Positions 25,765-34,593 of a stretch of 64,000 bases of DNA are shown here, piece after piece. Every line of letters starts with the position of its first letter. Position 1 is the first letter of the stretch. The position numbers and the translations under genes are program-made. The stretch comes from Natronosalvus rutilus. GTDB taxonomy: Archaea > Halobacteriota > Halobacteria > Halobacteriales > Natrialbaceae. Location: positions 3,205,451-3,269,450 of the forward strand of contig NZ_CP100355.1 in the NCBI RefSeq assembly GCF_024204665.1. Direction: 5' to 3'. Under the pieces are notes generated by a model, which was given only the letters and a program-made list of their open reading frames with translations, was not told the DNA's origin and searched no databases.

Positions 25765-26463
25765 TTATCGGACTTCCGCCCGGTCGATCCAGCCCTGGAG
25801 CCGCTTCGCGGAGATGTCCGTGTCCGCCGAGAGCGAGTCGGCGTCTGCCGTCGCGAGGTCGGCGACGGTTTCGACGCCAGCACCCTCGAGTCGGTCGGCG
25901 TAGGCAGGGCCGATGCCCTTGATGACGTCGACCGGCTCCTGGCTGTGATCGTCCGGCACCTTGCTGGCCTCGGGGGTCGCGTCCTCGCTGGTCGGTCCCG
26001 TGGCTTCGGCCGGTTCGGCGGCTTCCTCGGCGTCGTCGGGAATTTCGGTCATCGCGTCGGTCGAACTCGAGGCGTCGGTGCCGGTGGCGGCCGTTTCCGC
26101 GGCCTCGTCCGTGTCGCTCGATTCGGCTGTGTCGTGCGATTCGACTGTGGCGTCTTCGGTTTCGGTGGCGCCTTCGGTTTCGTCGGCTTCGTCGGTTTCG
26201 CTTTCCGCTTCGACGATCGGTTCGTCCGCGACGTCTTCTGCCTCAACGTCATCGTCCTCACCAACGTCTTCGTCGGACGGACCAGTCGGCGATTCGGTCG
26301 TCCCCTCCTCCGTCGGCGTCCCCGGATCGGTCGACGTCTCCGCCGCATCCTGGCCTCGTTTGTGTTCGAATGTGACGCCAACGTCACGGCCCTCCGCCGA
26401 CCGCGAGTCGGCGTCGCTGTCACCGATGCCGAGAAGCGACTGTAGCTTCTGCAGGAGTCCCAT
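25765..26463 (-). CDS. Acidic protein with C-terminal helix-hairpin-helix
   Basis: A 232-residue protein. The N-terminus [16 protein letters not shown] is a short helix, followed by about 150 residues rich in Glu/Asp/Thr/Ala repeats likely to be disordered. The C-terminal HhH region contains [32 protein letters not shown], a two-HhH DNA-binding unit as in RuvA/PolX/topoisomerase accessory proteins. It could bind DNA, but no catalytic part is present. The TATA box at 26488-26495 supports the start at 26463. Confidence 0.8.
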   Translation of the reverse strand: MGLLQKLQSLLGIGDSDADSRSAEGRDVGVTFEHKRGQDAAETSTDPGTPTEEGTTESPTGPSDEDVGEDDDVEAEDVADEPIVEAESETDEADETEGATETEDATVESHDTAESSDTDEAAETAATGTDASSSTDAMTEIPDDAEEAAEPAEATGPTSEDATPEASKVPDDHSQEPVDVIKGIGPAYADRLEGAGVETVADLATADADSLSADTDISAKRLQGWIDRAEVR

Positions 26464-26487
26464 TATCGGAGGGTAGTTACCACCGCT

Positions 26488-26495
26488 ACTTAAAG
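26488..26495 (-). promoter_or_regulatory. TATA box for acidic HhH protein
   Basis: On the minus strand ctttaagt lies about 27 bases before the ATG at 26463. Confidence 0.5.
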
Positions 26496-26541
26496 TCGTC
26501 TGATATCGGACAGTTGCCGTTACGCACACGGAATACAACAG

Positions 26542-27351
26542 TTAGAGGCGCGACCGAAGCGCCTCGTTCATCCGACCGACCGGCGCCTCGCGTCCCGTCC
26601 ACCGCTCGAACGCCTCGACGCCCTGATAGAGCAACATCCACGCGCCATCGACGGTCGCCGCGCCGGCGTCCCCCGCCGCCTGGAGGAGGCGTGTCTCCAG
26701 TGGACTGTACACCGCGTCCATTACCGTCAGTTCGTCGTGGAGGGCATCCCTCGAGACGGGGGACGCGTCCTCCTCCATCCCGACGCTGGTCGCGTTGACC
26801 AGGACGTCGGCATCCGGGAGCACGTCGGGGAGGCTGTCGAGTCCGCCGGCGGTCGCGCCGGTGACGACTGCGGCGAGTTCCTCGGCTCGCGACACCGTCC
26901 GGTTCACGACCGTCACCTCGGCTCCTTCGTCGGCGAGTCCGAACGCGATCGCCCGACCGGCCCCGCCGGCGCCGACCACGACCGCCGACGCTCCCTCGAG
27001 GGCGACCTCGTGTTCGCGGAGCGCACGGACGGCGCCGACGGCGTCGGTGTTGTACCCCGCGGGCGGCCCGTCCGGCGAGAAGTCGATCGTGTTCACTGCG
27101 CCAATCCGCGCCGCCAGTGGGTCTGGCTCGACGAACGTCAGCGCGTCCTGCTTGAACGGAATCGTGACGTTACAGCCGGCGATCCCGAGCGCCCGCGCCC
27201 CGTCGATGGCTCGCTTGAGCGTATCCGGATTCGGGTCCGGCTCGAACGTGACGTACCGGGCGTCGATGTCGAGCGCGTCGTAGGCGGCTTCGTGCATCGG
27301 CGGCGAGAGCGAGTGGCCGACCGGATTCCCGAGGAGACCGAAGACCTGCAT
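26542..27351 (-). CDS. aroE: Shikimate dehydrogenase
   Basis: AroE reduces 3-dehydroshikimate with NADPH in aromatic amino-acid synthesis. The 269-residue protein carries [17 protein letters not shown] near residue 7-23, [11 protein letters not shown] near 61-71 (catalytic Lys), AVNTI near 86-90, a GAGGAGRA Rossmann turn near 127-134 and [10 protein letters not shown]. The ATG at 27351 gives [16 protein letters not shown]. It is alone, divergent from the CaCA antiporter gene. Confidence 0.94.
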   Translation of the reverse strand: MQVFGLLGNPVGHSLSPPMHEAAYDALDIDARYVTFEPDPNPDTLKRAIDGARALGIAGCNVTIPFKQDALTFVEPDPLAARIGAVNTIDFSPDGPPAGYNTDAVGAVRALREHEVALEGASAVVVGAGGAGRAIAFGLADEGAEVTVVNRTVSRAEELAAVVTGATAGGLDSLPDVLPDADVLVNATSVGMEEDASPVSRDALHDELTVMDAVYSPLETRLLQAAGDAGAATVDGAWMLLYQGVEAFERWTGREAPVGRMNEALRSRL

Positions 27352-27444
27352 GCGCGTGAGTGGTTCCCGGGCGGGTATAACGGGTGTGACTCCGGCAGGC
27401 TTTCCTGGCGATCTGGTGACCCGCACCGACCGCGTTTCACACGC

Positions 27445-27451
27445 CTTATAC
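27445..27451 (+). promoter_or_regulatory. TATA box for CaCA antiporter
   Basis: The element cttatac lies about 30 bases before the ATG at 27480. Confidence 0.5.
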
Positions 27452-27479
27452 CACCGTCTCGAGTACCACTCCCGTATCG

Positions 27480-28424
27480 ATGGTCGACGGAACACTCCTC
27501 TCCACTCTCTTGCTCGTTCTCGGCGCCGGCGCGCTCTTCGGCGGCGCCGAACTCCTCGTCAAGGGCGCCGGCAACCTCGCGCTCGGCCTGGGTCTCCGGG
27601 CGGCCACCGTCGGCGTCACCGTGATCGCCTTCGCGACGACTGCCCCCGAACTGTTCGTCGCCATCCTCGGCGCGCTCGACGTCTCCTCAGACGTCGGCTT
27701 CGGGACGGTCGTCGGGTCGAACATCGCCAACATCGCCCTCGTCCTGGGGATCTCCGCGCTCATCCGACCGCTCTCGATCAGCGACGCGATGATGCGCCGC
27801 CACGTCCCGTTCATGGTCCTCGCGGCCGTCTTGCTCCCCGTGCTCGCCCTCGACGGGCGGATCGGGAAACTCGAGGGGGGAATACTGCTGGCGGTACTGG
27901 CCGGGTTCACCGGGTATCTGCTCCACACCGTGAACTCGAGCCCTGCGGCCGCCGAGATGGCCGAGGGGAGCCAGGACGAAATCACCGTACGCGACGTTGC
28001 GTTTGTCCTCGCCGGGTTGGTCACTCTGCTCGTCGGCTCTCGTTGGTTGATCTCCGGCGGCTCCTCGCTCCTGCTGGCGATGGGCGTCTCAGAGTTCGTC
28101 GTCGGGATGACGGTCCTCGCGCTCGGGACGTCCCTGCCGGAACTCGCCGCCTCGGCCGTCGGAGCCGCCCGCGGGGAAACCGAGTTCACCGTCGGCAACG
28201 TCGTCGGCTCGAACATCTACAATATCGTCGCCGTACTGGGGCTACTCGCCGTCGCCGTGCCGATCACGGTCACGGACTCCATGCTCCGGTTCGAACTCCC
28301 GCTCGTGGTCGCGTTCACGCTCGTGCTCGTCGGCATGATGTGGCGGGGACGTCGGTTGACCCGGGTCGACGGGGCCGCTCTCGTCATTTCCTACGCCGTG
28401 TTCGTCCGGTTCCTGTTCGCCTGA
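27480..28424 (+). CDS. Calcium/sodium antiporter, CaCA family
   Basis: A 314-residue cation/Ca2+ exchanger of the YrbG type, with about ten membrane helices. The two alpha repeats are clear: [19 protein letters not shown] near residue 45 and [19 protein letters not shown] near 210, each with the acidic GTSxPE or ATTAPE motif. The paired GSNIANI and GSNIYNI motifs near residues 80 and 242 are diagnostic. The transported ion could be Ca2+ or another divalent cation. Confidence 0.93.
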   Translation: MVDGTLLSTLLLVLGAGALFGGAELLVKGAGNLALGLGLRAATVGVTVIAFATTAPELFVAILGALDVSSDVGFGTVVGSNIANIALVLGISALIRPLSISDAMMRRHVPFMVLAAVLLPVLALDGRIGKLEGGILLAVLAGFTGYLLHTVNSSPAAAEMAEGSQDEITVRDVAFVLAGLVTLLVGSRWLISGGSSLLLAMGVSEFVVGMTVLALGTSLPELAASAVGAARGETEFTVGNVVGSNIYNIVAVLGLLAVAVPITVTDSMLRFELPLVVAFTLVLVGMMWRGRRLTRVDGAALVISYAVFVRFLFA

Positions 28425-28509
28425 CCCGTCTTTCGAACTGATTACTTCCACACCCTCGAGCCCACGATTATTCCGTAGATTGATGCACTTCTGGAGGTAG
28501 GTCGACATC

Positions 28510-29565
28510 GTGCAACGCGTCGTAGCCGACGACGACTGGGTGGCCGACCTCGGTGAGCGCCTGCCCGTGTCGCCGCTCTCGGCACTCGGACTCCTGCTCG
28601 CAGCGACCATCGGCTTTCGAATCGCCGTCGAGAACGCCTCGAGCCGGGCGCTTCTCGAGAGTGCGTTCCCGCTGCTCGCGGCGACGGCCGTCGTCCTCGC
28701 CAACCGACGGCTGGTCGCAAGCGGTGTCGGCGTCCGCGACCGCCTCACCGTCTTCGCCTACGGCCTCGGCGGCTTCCTGGCCGCCGCACTCGTCACTGCG
28801 CTCCACCTGCACGTCCTTCGGCTCGACGGGGCCGGCGTTACGACGCCGCTGTACCTGACACTCATGAGCGGCACTGTCGGGGTCGCCGCCGGAACCGTCG
28901 CCGGGCTGTACGAAATCCGCCAGCGATCAGCCGTCCGCGAGGCCAGACGCCAGCACGCGCGCCTCGAGGAGTTCGCGAGCGTCGTCTCACACGACCTGCG
29001 GAACCCGCTGAGCGTGGCCCAGGGCCGGCTCCAGGAGACCTGTCGGACGGGCGACCCGAGCCACCTCGAGGCGGTCGATCACTCCCTCGAGCAGATGGAC
29101 GAGTTGATCGACGACTCCCTGTCGGTCGCCCGAAACGGCACGCAGGTCACCGACCGGGAGCCGGTTCAACTTGTGGACCTCGCCTCGGAGGCGTGGGCCG
29201 TCGTCGAGACGGCCGACTCGAGCTACGAACTCTCGGGGAACCGGACGATTCGTGCAAATCCGGCTCGATCGAAACGGCTCCTCGAGAACCTGTTCCGCAA
29301 TGCGATTGAACACGCCGGACCGGAGACCGTGGTTCGAATCGGCGCGCTCAAAAACGGCTTCTACGTCGAGGACGACGGCCCAGGCGTCCCCGAGGATCGC
29401 CGTGAGTCCGTCCTCGAGCAGGGAGTCTCCTCCACGGCCGACGGCTCCGGACTCGGGCTCGCCATCGTTCGCGCCATCGCCGACGCCCACGGCTGGGACG
29501 TCGCGGTCGCCGAGAGCGATACTGGCGGCGCTCGCTTCGAATTTACGGGCGTCCAGGGCAGGTGA
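28510..29565 (+). CDS. Membrane-anchored sensor histidine kinase
   Basis: A 351-residue kinase. About four hydrophobic segments occupy residues 22-135 (ALGLLLAATIGFRIAV, AAALVTALHLHVL, GTVGVAAGTVAGLY). The HisKA has SVVSHDLRNPLSVAQGR near residues 157-173, and the ATPase part has LLENLFRNAIEHAG near 256, DDGPGVP and DGSGLGLAI. The start is a GTG at 28510 with a Shine-Dalgarno-like GGAGG 12 bases before it, in line with a GTG-initiated gene. The partner regulator is not next to it. Confidence 0.85.
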   Translation: MQRVVADDDWVADLGERLPVSPLSALGLLLAATIGFRIAVENASSRALLESAFPLLAATAVVLANRRLVASGVGVRDRLTVFAYGLGGFLAAALVTALHLHVLRLDGAGVTTPLYLTLMSGTVGVAAGTVAGLYEIRQRSAVREARRQHARLEEFASVVSHDLRNPLSVAQGRLQETCRTGDPSHLEAVDHSLEQMDELIDDSLSVARNGTQVTDREPVQLVDLASEAWAVVETADSSYELSGNRTIRANPARSKRLLENLFRNAIEHAGPETVVRIGALKNGFYVEDDGPGVPEDRRESVLEQGVSSTADGSGLGLAIVRAIADAHGWDVAVAESDTGGARFEFTGVQGR

Positions 29566-29599
29566 CGACGTTCACTGCCCGTTACCGAAGCGAATTTCA

Positions 29600-29613
29600 G
29601 TAATCCGCATTAC
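29600..29613 (+). promoter_or_regulatory. Palindromic operator candidate GTAAT-N4-ATTAC
   Basis: GTAATCCGCATTAC is a perfect inverted repeat with a 4-base centre. A related AT-rich half site (TTTTCAGATTAC) follows at 29622-29633, overlapping the likely TATA region of the gene at 29667. Confidence 0.5.
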
Positions 29614-29666
29614 AGAAATGATTTTCAGATTACACTTATGCGGATACCGATCCTCTCATTACCTGT

Positions 29667-29921
29667 ATGATGCCACACTACCCCCACATCGAACGCGTCC
29701 ACGTCGCGTCGGTGCCGCGTCTCGTCGTCTCCCTGGCCATGCTGGTCGGGTTCGTCGGATTCCTGGTCGCGCTGTCGTACCCGATTCCGGCGCTGGCGGC
29801 GATCGGTGGCGCCGTCGGGGCGCTCACGGCCGCTCGACTTGTGCGAACGGCGCGGTCCCTCGAGACGGTCCGTCTGCCGGGAACGAAGCGTCGATACCGA
29901 CTTCACTCGGCCAGACACTGA
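29667..29921 (+). CDS. Small membrane protein of unknown function, 84 aa
   Basis: An 84-residue protein with two hydrophobic segments (about 16-35, RLVVSLAMLVGFVGFLVALS, and 40-55, LAAIGGAVGALTAARL) joined by a short loop and a basic C-terminus. No family is recognised. Two adjacent ATGs exist (29667 and 29670). An inverted repeat and a related half site lie upstream, so regulated expression is likely. Confidence 0.75.
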   Translation: MMPHYPHIERVHVASVPRLVVSLAMLVGFVGFLVALSYPIPALAAIGGAVGALTAARLVRTARSLETVRLPGTKRRYRLHSARH

Positions 29922-29976
29922 GTCCGAACCGACTTCCGAACGCGTAGTTGGCGTTCGCTTTTCGACGTCGCCACTA

Positions 29977-30055
29977 GTCCTCGAGAATGTAATCGATCAG
30001 TGCCGAGTCATGGCTCCTCGTCTTCAAGGATGCGATCGATCAGCGCCGAATTGTC
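29977..30055. repeat. Degenerate direct repeat of the K+ channel 3' end
   Basis: Copy A (30020-30055) codes the C-terminal DNSALIDRILED of the channel; copy B (29977-30009) lies beyond its stop and reads H-DSALIDYILED in a shifted frame. The two differ mostly at third codon positions, plus a missing AAT triplet in copy B. Confidence 0.75.
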
Positions 30056-31195
30056 GCTCCCGAGGGCCGAGCGAACCAGCAGACTCCCGCCCAGAACAGC
30101 CGGGCTGATCACGGCATCCGCGCCCGCCCGTTCGAGTTTGGTCGTGTTTTCCCGATCGGTCGCCGCGGCCACAATCCGCAGGTCCGACGCGAGTTCGCGC
30201 GCAGTGAGTACCGAGAGCGCGTCCTCGGCGTCGTGGTTCGTCGCGACGACGGCGGCGACCGCGCGCTCGATGTGGGCACGCTCGAGGGGTGCCTCGTCGC
30301 TCGGGTCACCCGTCACGACAGGGATGTCCCGTTCGGCGAGCTCGGTCGCCGCCTCGCGGTCCTTCGTGACGATGACGAACGAGCGCCCGGCCGCGTTGAG
30401 TTCGTCGACGATCGGTTCGGTCAACTCGCCGTAACCGAGGACGAGGATGTGATTCTCGAGGAGTTCGAGCTGTGATTCTGTCATCTTTCCGAGTGTCTTC
30501 GTGATCCGCGCCTGAATCGCCGGGCCAACCAGCGCCCCGATAGCGATACCGAAGCTGGCGACGCCGAGGACGACGACGGACATGGTGAACAGCTGTGCGT
30601 CCGGCGAGGTCGGGCCGATGTCGCCGTAGCCGACGGTGCTCGAGGTGACGAGGGTAAAGTAAAAGGCGTCGAGGAGGTTCGAGATGCCGTCGAAGTCCTC
30701 CCGGAGGGCGAACGCGCCGAAGGTGCCGTAGGCCTGGACCCCGATGAGCGCCCCGCCCGCGGCAAGCTGAGTCGTCGTCAACCCGAGTTCGCGGTCGAAC
30801 TGTCGGCGGGTGATCAACACCGTCGGGAGCGAAATCAGCGAGAGGACGACCAGCGGGATCGAATAGGGGCTCGCCTGGAGGAGCCCCTGAATCGCCGTCA
30901 TCGGGAGCAAGACGACGGTCGCGTACCAGCCGACCCGCAGACCGCGCCGGAGCGCGAGCGCGCTCGCGACCATCAGGAACCCCGTCAGCGCGCCGGTGAA
31001 ACCGACGCCTTGCTGAACAATCGCGGGGACGTAGGCGGCGACCGGCCCGAAATCTGCGGCCGGTTGCTCGATGTTGACGATGCCGGTCGCGACCGATAGC
31101 AGCGCGACGGCCAGCGAGAGAAGCACCGCCGCTCGCGTCCCGACGATCCAGGTCCAGTTCTGTGGCAATCGCCGGGCCACACGCTCACCGACCAT
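30008..31195 (-). CDS. TrkA-N / ion-channel protein (K+ channel with RCK domain)
   Basis: A 395-residue putative potassium channel. Four or more membrane helices lie in the first 230 residues, including a pore loop with the selectivity filter TVGYGDIGP near residue 190. The cytoplasmic RCK/TrkA-N domain begins HILVLGYGELTEPIVDEL near residue 240 and includes the NAD-binding Rossmann motif. The C-terminus ends DNSALIDRILEDEEP. The ATG at 31195 has a TATA box 25 bases upstream. A decayed copy of the gene's tail follows the stop (see findings). Divergent from two TrkA_C proteins. Confidence 0.9.
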   Translation of the reverse strand: MVGERVARRLPQNWTWIVGTRAAVLLSLAVALLSVATGIVNIEQPAADFGPVAAYVPAIVQQGVGFTGALTGFLMVASALALRRGLRVGWYATVVLLPMTAIQGLLQASPYSIPLVVLSLISLPTVLITRRQFDRELGLTTTQLAAGGALIGVQAYGTFGAFALREDFDGISNLLDAFYFTLVTSSTVGYGDIGPTSPDAQLFTMSVVVLGVASFGIAIGALVGPAIQARITKTLGKMTESQLELLENHILVLGYGELTEPIVDELNAAGRSFVIVTKDREAATELAERDIPVVTGDPSDEAPLERAHIERAVAAVVATNHDAEDALSVLTARELASDLRIVAAATDRENTTKLERAGADAVISPAVLGGSLLVRSALGSDNSALIDRILEDEEP

Positions 31196-31217
31196 ACTCG
31201 AGGTGTCGTCGGCCAGC

Positions 31218-31225
31218 GATTAAAC
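31218..31225 (-). promoter_or_regulatory. TATA box for K+ channel
   Basis: On the minus strand gtttaatc lies about 25 bases upstream of the ATG at 31195. Confidence 0.5.
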
Positions 31226-31377
31226 GAACACGGTTTCGGTACCGATTGCGCCGACCGCTCGTCGTTCGCGACGACTCGAGGCGCCCACACCGGCTCGAGG
31301 CGAACGCCGCCGGTCCGAATCGCTCGCGACACGCCGCCGATCAGACCAACCGCGTCGCACTCGCCGCGGTCGGTACT

Positions 31378-31385
31378 GGTTTATC
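31378..31385 (+). promoter_or_regulatory. TATA box for RCK membrane-protein pair
   Basis: The element ggtttatc lies 23-30 bases before the ATG at 31408. The same 212-base gap also holds the promoter of the K+ channel, facing the other way. Confidence 0.55.
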
Positions 31386-31407
31386 CGATCCGTGACTGAC
31401 ACAACCC

Positions 31408-32691
31408 ATGGCAACGCTTCCGCTCGAGATTCTCCTCGGTCTGTACCTGGGACTGCTGACCGGCATCGTGCCCGCGTTCGCCGCCGGGTCGCTCGGCTTC
31501 CTGGTCCGGTACTTTACCGGCGTCGGCCTCCCCGGCTTCGGTGTCGTGGTAATGGCCCTGTCCATCGCGAGCGTCCAGGGCGGCCTCCTCGGGCTGGTGG
31601 AACCCGACATCGCCCAGTCACCCCGCTTGCTCGTCGCCGTCCTGGTCGTGTTGATGCTCGCGCTGTACGCCCACAACCAGGGGGACAAACTCGGCGCCGA
31701 ACTCCCTCGCCACCTCTCGCTGACGGCGCTCCGCCAGCGAACGCTCTCGGCGGACGTCGTCGAGTTCGTCGGCAGCGTCGGCCAGGTGACCGTCCGACCC
31801 ACCGGCGAGATTCACGACCTGGAGGGGTACCCGCCGCTGTCGCCCGCGCTTCGATCGACGCTGAAAACCGGCTCGTGGCGCTTTCCCGCCGACCTCCCGC
31901 TGTCGGAACTGTCGGTTCGCCTCGAGGAACGCCTCCGGACGGATCACGACCTCGCCGACGTCGAAGTCTCCATCGACGAGCGGGGCCAGGCGACGATCGC
32001 CGCCGCGCCACCCTCGAGCGGCCTCTCGAAACGGATTCCCGACGGTCACCGGGCGGTTTCGCTTACGACACTCGTCCCGACCGGGACGGCTCGCGGCGAC
32101 GAAGTCGTCGTCGACGCCGACGGCGAACTCGTTCGAGGCACCGTCTGTAGCGTCCGAACGGAGGTCGACGAGTCGCTTTCGGCCGACGACGCGACTGAGG
32201 CTCCGGCGACCGTTGACGCGAACGACGCAAACTCGAGCGACGACGAACCCGTTTCCCCGCCCACAGCGAACGCGCCTCGACTTGCCACCGCCGGGGGCAC
32301 CGGCCGAATCACGGTCTCTCTGCCACGACGACGTGCGAGAACCGTTCTCGGCGCCGAGTCGATCCGACTCACGGTGTGTGCTCGAGCGACCGAAGACGCG
32401 TTCGAGGCGTTTTCGCGCCTCCGAGAGGCCGGCTACGCGATTAGACGGGCCGCGCTTCGAACCGCCGACGCGGCTCGTCGACTCGAATCCGAGGGGAGCG
32501 ACCTCGTCTGTCTCGCCCGCAGGCGGCCGGACGCGGGCGACGCCGGCACCGCGCGAAACTGGCAGTTCGGTGCCGACGTCGAGGGACCGCTCGAGGCCGG
32601 CGACGAGGTGTACGTCGCCGGTCGCGAACCCGACGTCGAGGCGTTCCTCGAGCCCGACACGCGAGCGACCGTCACCGAGGGGGTACGATGA
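31408..32691 (+). CDS. Membrane protein with RCK-like (TrkA_C) regions, paralogue A
   Basis: A 427-residue protein. Membrane helices fill about residues 6-90 (LEILLGLYLGLLTGIVPAFAA; LLVAVLVVLMLALYA). The soluble part has two beta-rich blocks resembling TrkA_C/RCK regulatory domains, the last ending ARNWQFGADVEGPLEAGDEVYVAG near 390-412. An acidic linker rich in Asp/Ala/Thr (about 255-290) separates them. Function is unproven: it may sense a ligand or partner with the divergent K+ channel. It overlaps the next gene by 4 bases (ATGA), so the two are co-translated. Confidence 0.8.
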   Translation: MATLPLEILLGLYLGLLTGIVPAFAAGSLGFLVRYFTGVGLPGFGVVVMALSIASVQGGLLGLVEPDIAQSPRLLVAVLVVLMLALYAHNQGDKLGAELPRHLSLTALRQRTLSADVVEFVGSVGQVTVRPTGEIHDLEGYPPLSPALRSTLKTGSWRFPADLPLSELSVRLEERLRTDHDLADVEVSIDERGQATIAAAPPSSGLSKRIPDGHRAVSLTTLVPTGTARGDEVVVDADGELVRGTVCSVRTEVDESLSADDATEAPATVDANDANSSDDEPVSPPTANAPRLATAGGTGRITVSLPRRRARTVLGAESIRLTVCARATEDAFEAFSRLREAGYAIRRAALRTADAARRLESEGSDLVCLARRRPDAGDAGTARNWQFGADVEGPLEAGDEVYVAGREPDVEAFLEPDTRATVTEGVR

Positions 32692-33902
32692 TCGTCGCCC
32701 CACTCACGAACCCGGTTCTCCTCGTCGACGGAATTTCCCTCGTGTCGACGGGAACGTCGGAACTCGTCCTCGATGCGGTCGTGCGGATTCTCGGGTTCGT
32801 CGTCCTCTCGGGGGCCATCGGCGCCGGCGTGGCATTCGTCTACCGGTGGTACAGCGGCGACGGTATCCCGGACGGCGTCGCAGTCCTGTCGGGGCTCGTC
32901 GCGGTCGCCCTGTGGCTGAACACCCAGACCGCGCTGCAGTCCGCCATTCTGGGAGACGCCGACGTGCTCGACCCGTTGACGGCGACCTTTACTATCGCGT
33001 CGTTCGTCGCGAGCGCGATCGCGGCCGACGGCGGCCGCCGAACGGGCGACGGGCTGGCGGCAGACGTCGGCACCGTTGCCACCGCCCGGACCATCGACGA
33101 CGTGAGCCAGCTGGTCAGGTCGGCCGGACGGGTCATTACCATCGACCTCCCCGACGAAATCGAGGACGCCGAGGGCTACGATCCGGTCGACGACGACACG
33201 AAAGCGGCCGTCGCCGGTGAGACGCTGCTGTTTCCCCGTGGACTCACCGTCGCTACCCTGCGCGAACGCCTCGTCGACCGTCTCGAGGCCGATTACGGCA
33301 TCGGCTACGTCGACCTTGAGGTGAGCCAGGATGGGACGATCGACCACCTCGCGGTCGGGAGCGTTCCGTCGGGCATCGGGCCGACCCTCGCGCCGGGGTC
33401 GGTCGCCGTGGCGGTCCGCGCCGATCCGGCCCCGGACGCCAGCCCCGGCGACGTCGTCGAGGTCTGGTCCGCCGACGGTCCTGACAGTCGCCGCATCGCC
33501 ACGGCTGACCTCCGGGCGACAGCAGGGGACGTCGTCACGCTCGCGATCGGCGAAGACGACGCCGCCGACCTCGAACCCGATCGCGAGTTCCGACTCGTGA
33601 CGCGGCCCAGCACGGCCGACGCAAGTCGGGAACTCCGGGCCCTGTTGCGGACGGCCGACGCGACCGTCGCGACGGTCTCCATCGAGGCTGACGACACCCT
33701 CGTCGACGCTCGAGTCGACGCGCTGCCTGGACTCCCCCTCGTGCTCGAATCGTCGGAAGGCGGCTGCGGGGAGACGACTCCTGCACTGGTACCGTTCCCC
33801 GAAAGCGACCGGCGCCTCGAGGTCGGTGACGCCTGCTACGTCATGGGTCGGCCAGACGAACTGGCCCAGGCCCGGGTTCGAGAGCGGGAACGGGAGCGGT
33901 AG
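32688..33902 (+). CDS. Membrane protein with RCK-like (TrkA_C) regions, paralogue B
   Basis: A 404-residue protein related in layout to its neighbour. Helices lie at about residues 28-50, 60-80 and 90-105, then a soluble part with two RCK-like blocks (AEGYDPVDDDTKAAVAGETLLFP, and RRLEVGDACYVMGRPDEL near the end). The C-terminus is a degenerate Arg/Glu repeat (RVRERERER). The start ATG at 32688 overlaps the upstream stop. As with A, no catalytic residues are seen. The pair resembles a two-component RCK complex, which is inference. Confidence 0.8.
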   Translation: MIVAPLTNPVLLVDGISLVSTGTSELVLDAVVRILGFVVLSGAIGAGVAFVYRWYSGDGIPDGVAVLSGLVAVALWLNTQTALQSAILGDADVLDPLTATFTIASFVASAIAADGGRRTGDGLAADVGTVATARTIDDVSQLVRSAGRVITIDLPDEIEDAEGYDPVDDDTKAAVAGETLLFPRGLTVATLRERLVDRLEADYGIGYVDLEVSQDGTIDHLAVGSVPSGIGPTLAPGSVAVAVRADPAPDASPGDVVEVWSADGPDSRRIATADLRATAGDVVTLAIGEDDAADLEPDREFRLVTRPSTADASRELRALLRTADATVATVSIEADDTLVDARVDALPGLPLVLESSEGGCGETTPALVPFPESDRRLEVGDACYVMGRPDELAQARVRERERER

Positions 33903-33957
33903 CTACTTGCCTCCAGCGACGATAGCGGCGAGTATGACCACGTCCACATCCACGTCT

Positions 33958-34233
33958 ATGGAATGGAAGCTGTTCGCGGATCTCGCCGAGCATGCGGGTG
34001 ACCGCGAGGTGTCCGTGGCCGCCGATCCAGGCGACACTGTCGGGGACGCCCTCGACGCCCTGCTCGATGACCGACCGGCGCTGGCCGAGCGCGTCCTCGA
34101 GGACGGCGAGTTGCGCTCCCAGATCAACCTCCTTCGCAACGGTGCCGACGTCAGGTCACAGGAGAAGGGACTCGAGACGGAACTCGAGGCGGGGGACGAA
34201 CTGGCGCTGTTTCCGCCGGTTAGCGGCGGCTGA
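33958..34233 (+). CDS. samp1: Small archaeal modifier protein SAMP1 (ubiquitin-like, MoaD family)
   Basis: A ubiquitin-like protein of 91 residues. The opening EWKLFADLAEHAG matches Haloferax SAMP1 closely, and the C-terminus ends LALFPPVSGG, whose terminal GG is adenylated by UbaA for protein conjugation and, for MoaD-like members, sulfur transfer into molybdopterin. The ATG at 33958 gives this start; an in-frame ATG at 33934 would add MTTSTSTS and is less likely. The acidic beta-grasp fold is intact. The gene is monocistronic. Confidence 0.93.
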   Translation: MEWKLFADLAEHAGDREVSVAADPGDTVGDALDALLDDRPALAERVLEDGELRSQINLLRNGADVRSQEKGLETELEAGDELALFPPVSGG

Positions 34234-34241
34234 TCGAGGTC

Positions 34242-34325
34242 GGGGTCTTTCAGTTTCGGTTGCGGTTACAGTTTTAGTCGCAGTCTTGGTCGCAGTCGAG
34301 GTTTCGGTCACAGTCACTGGTGCGG
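34242..34325. repeat. Degenerate tandem repeat after SAMP1
   Basis: Units such as AGTCGCAGTC, GGTCGCAGTC and GGTCACAGTC recur with roughly 12-18 base spacing just beyond the SAMP1 stop. It may be a slippage-derived 3' region shared with the terminator area. Confidence 0.45.
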
Positions 34326-34337
34326 AATACCCGCAAG

Positions 34338-34472
34338 TCACAACAGGAGCGTCAACACCAGTCGAATCGCCGCTCCAGCGACGAGCGTGACGATCAACAG
34401 CACCGTCGTAATCACGACGATCGGGGGAAGCTGTTTCTCCTCGTAGGTAAACAGGGTGTCTCCGAGCGACAT
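34338..34472 (-). CDS. Single-span small membrane protein, 44 aa
   Basis: A short gene starting at an ATG (34472). It encodes 44 residues with a charged N-terminus (GDTLFTYEEKQLPP) and one hydrophobic helix (IVVITTVLLIVTLVAGAAI). Its codon use and position, between SAMP1 and a GNAT gene, support a real gene. The function is unknown; it may be a small regulatory membrane peptide. Confidence 0.6.
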   Translation of the reverse strand: MSLGDTLFTYEEKQLPPIVVITTVLLIVTLVAGAAIRLVLTLLL

Positions 34473-34593
34473 ACTCGAGGCTCCGAGCCTCGACAGTTAA
34501 CCCTTTCGTCGTGTTGCGGTGGAGATGGTGAGTTGTGTTTCGGAGGTAGAAATGGTGGATTCCGTTTCGAACGACGACTCGAGATGCGCCCCC

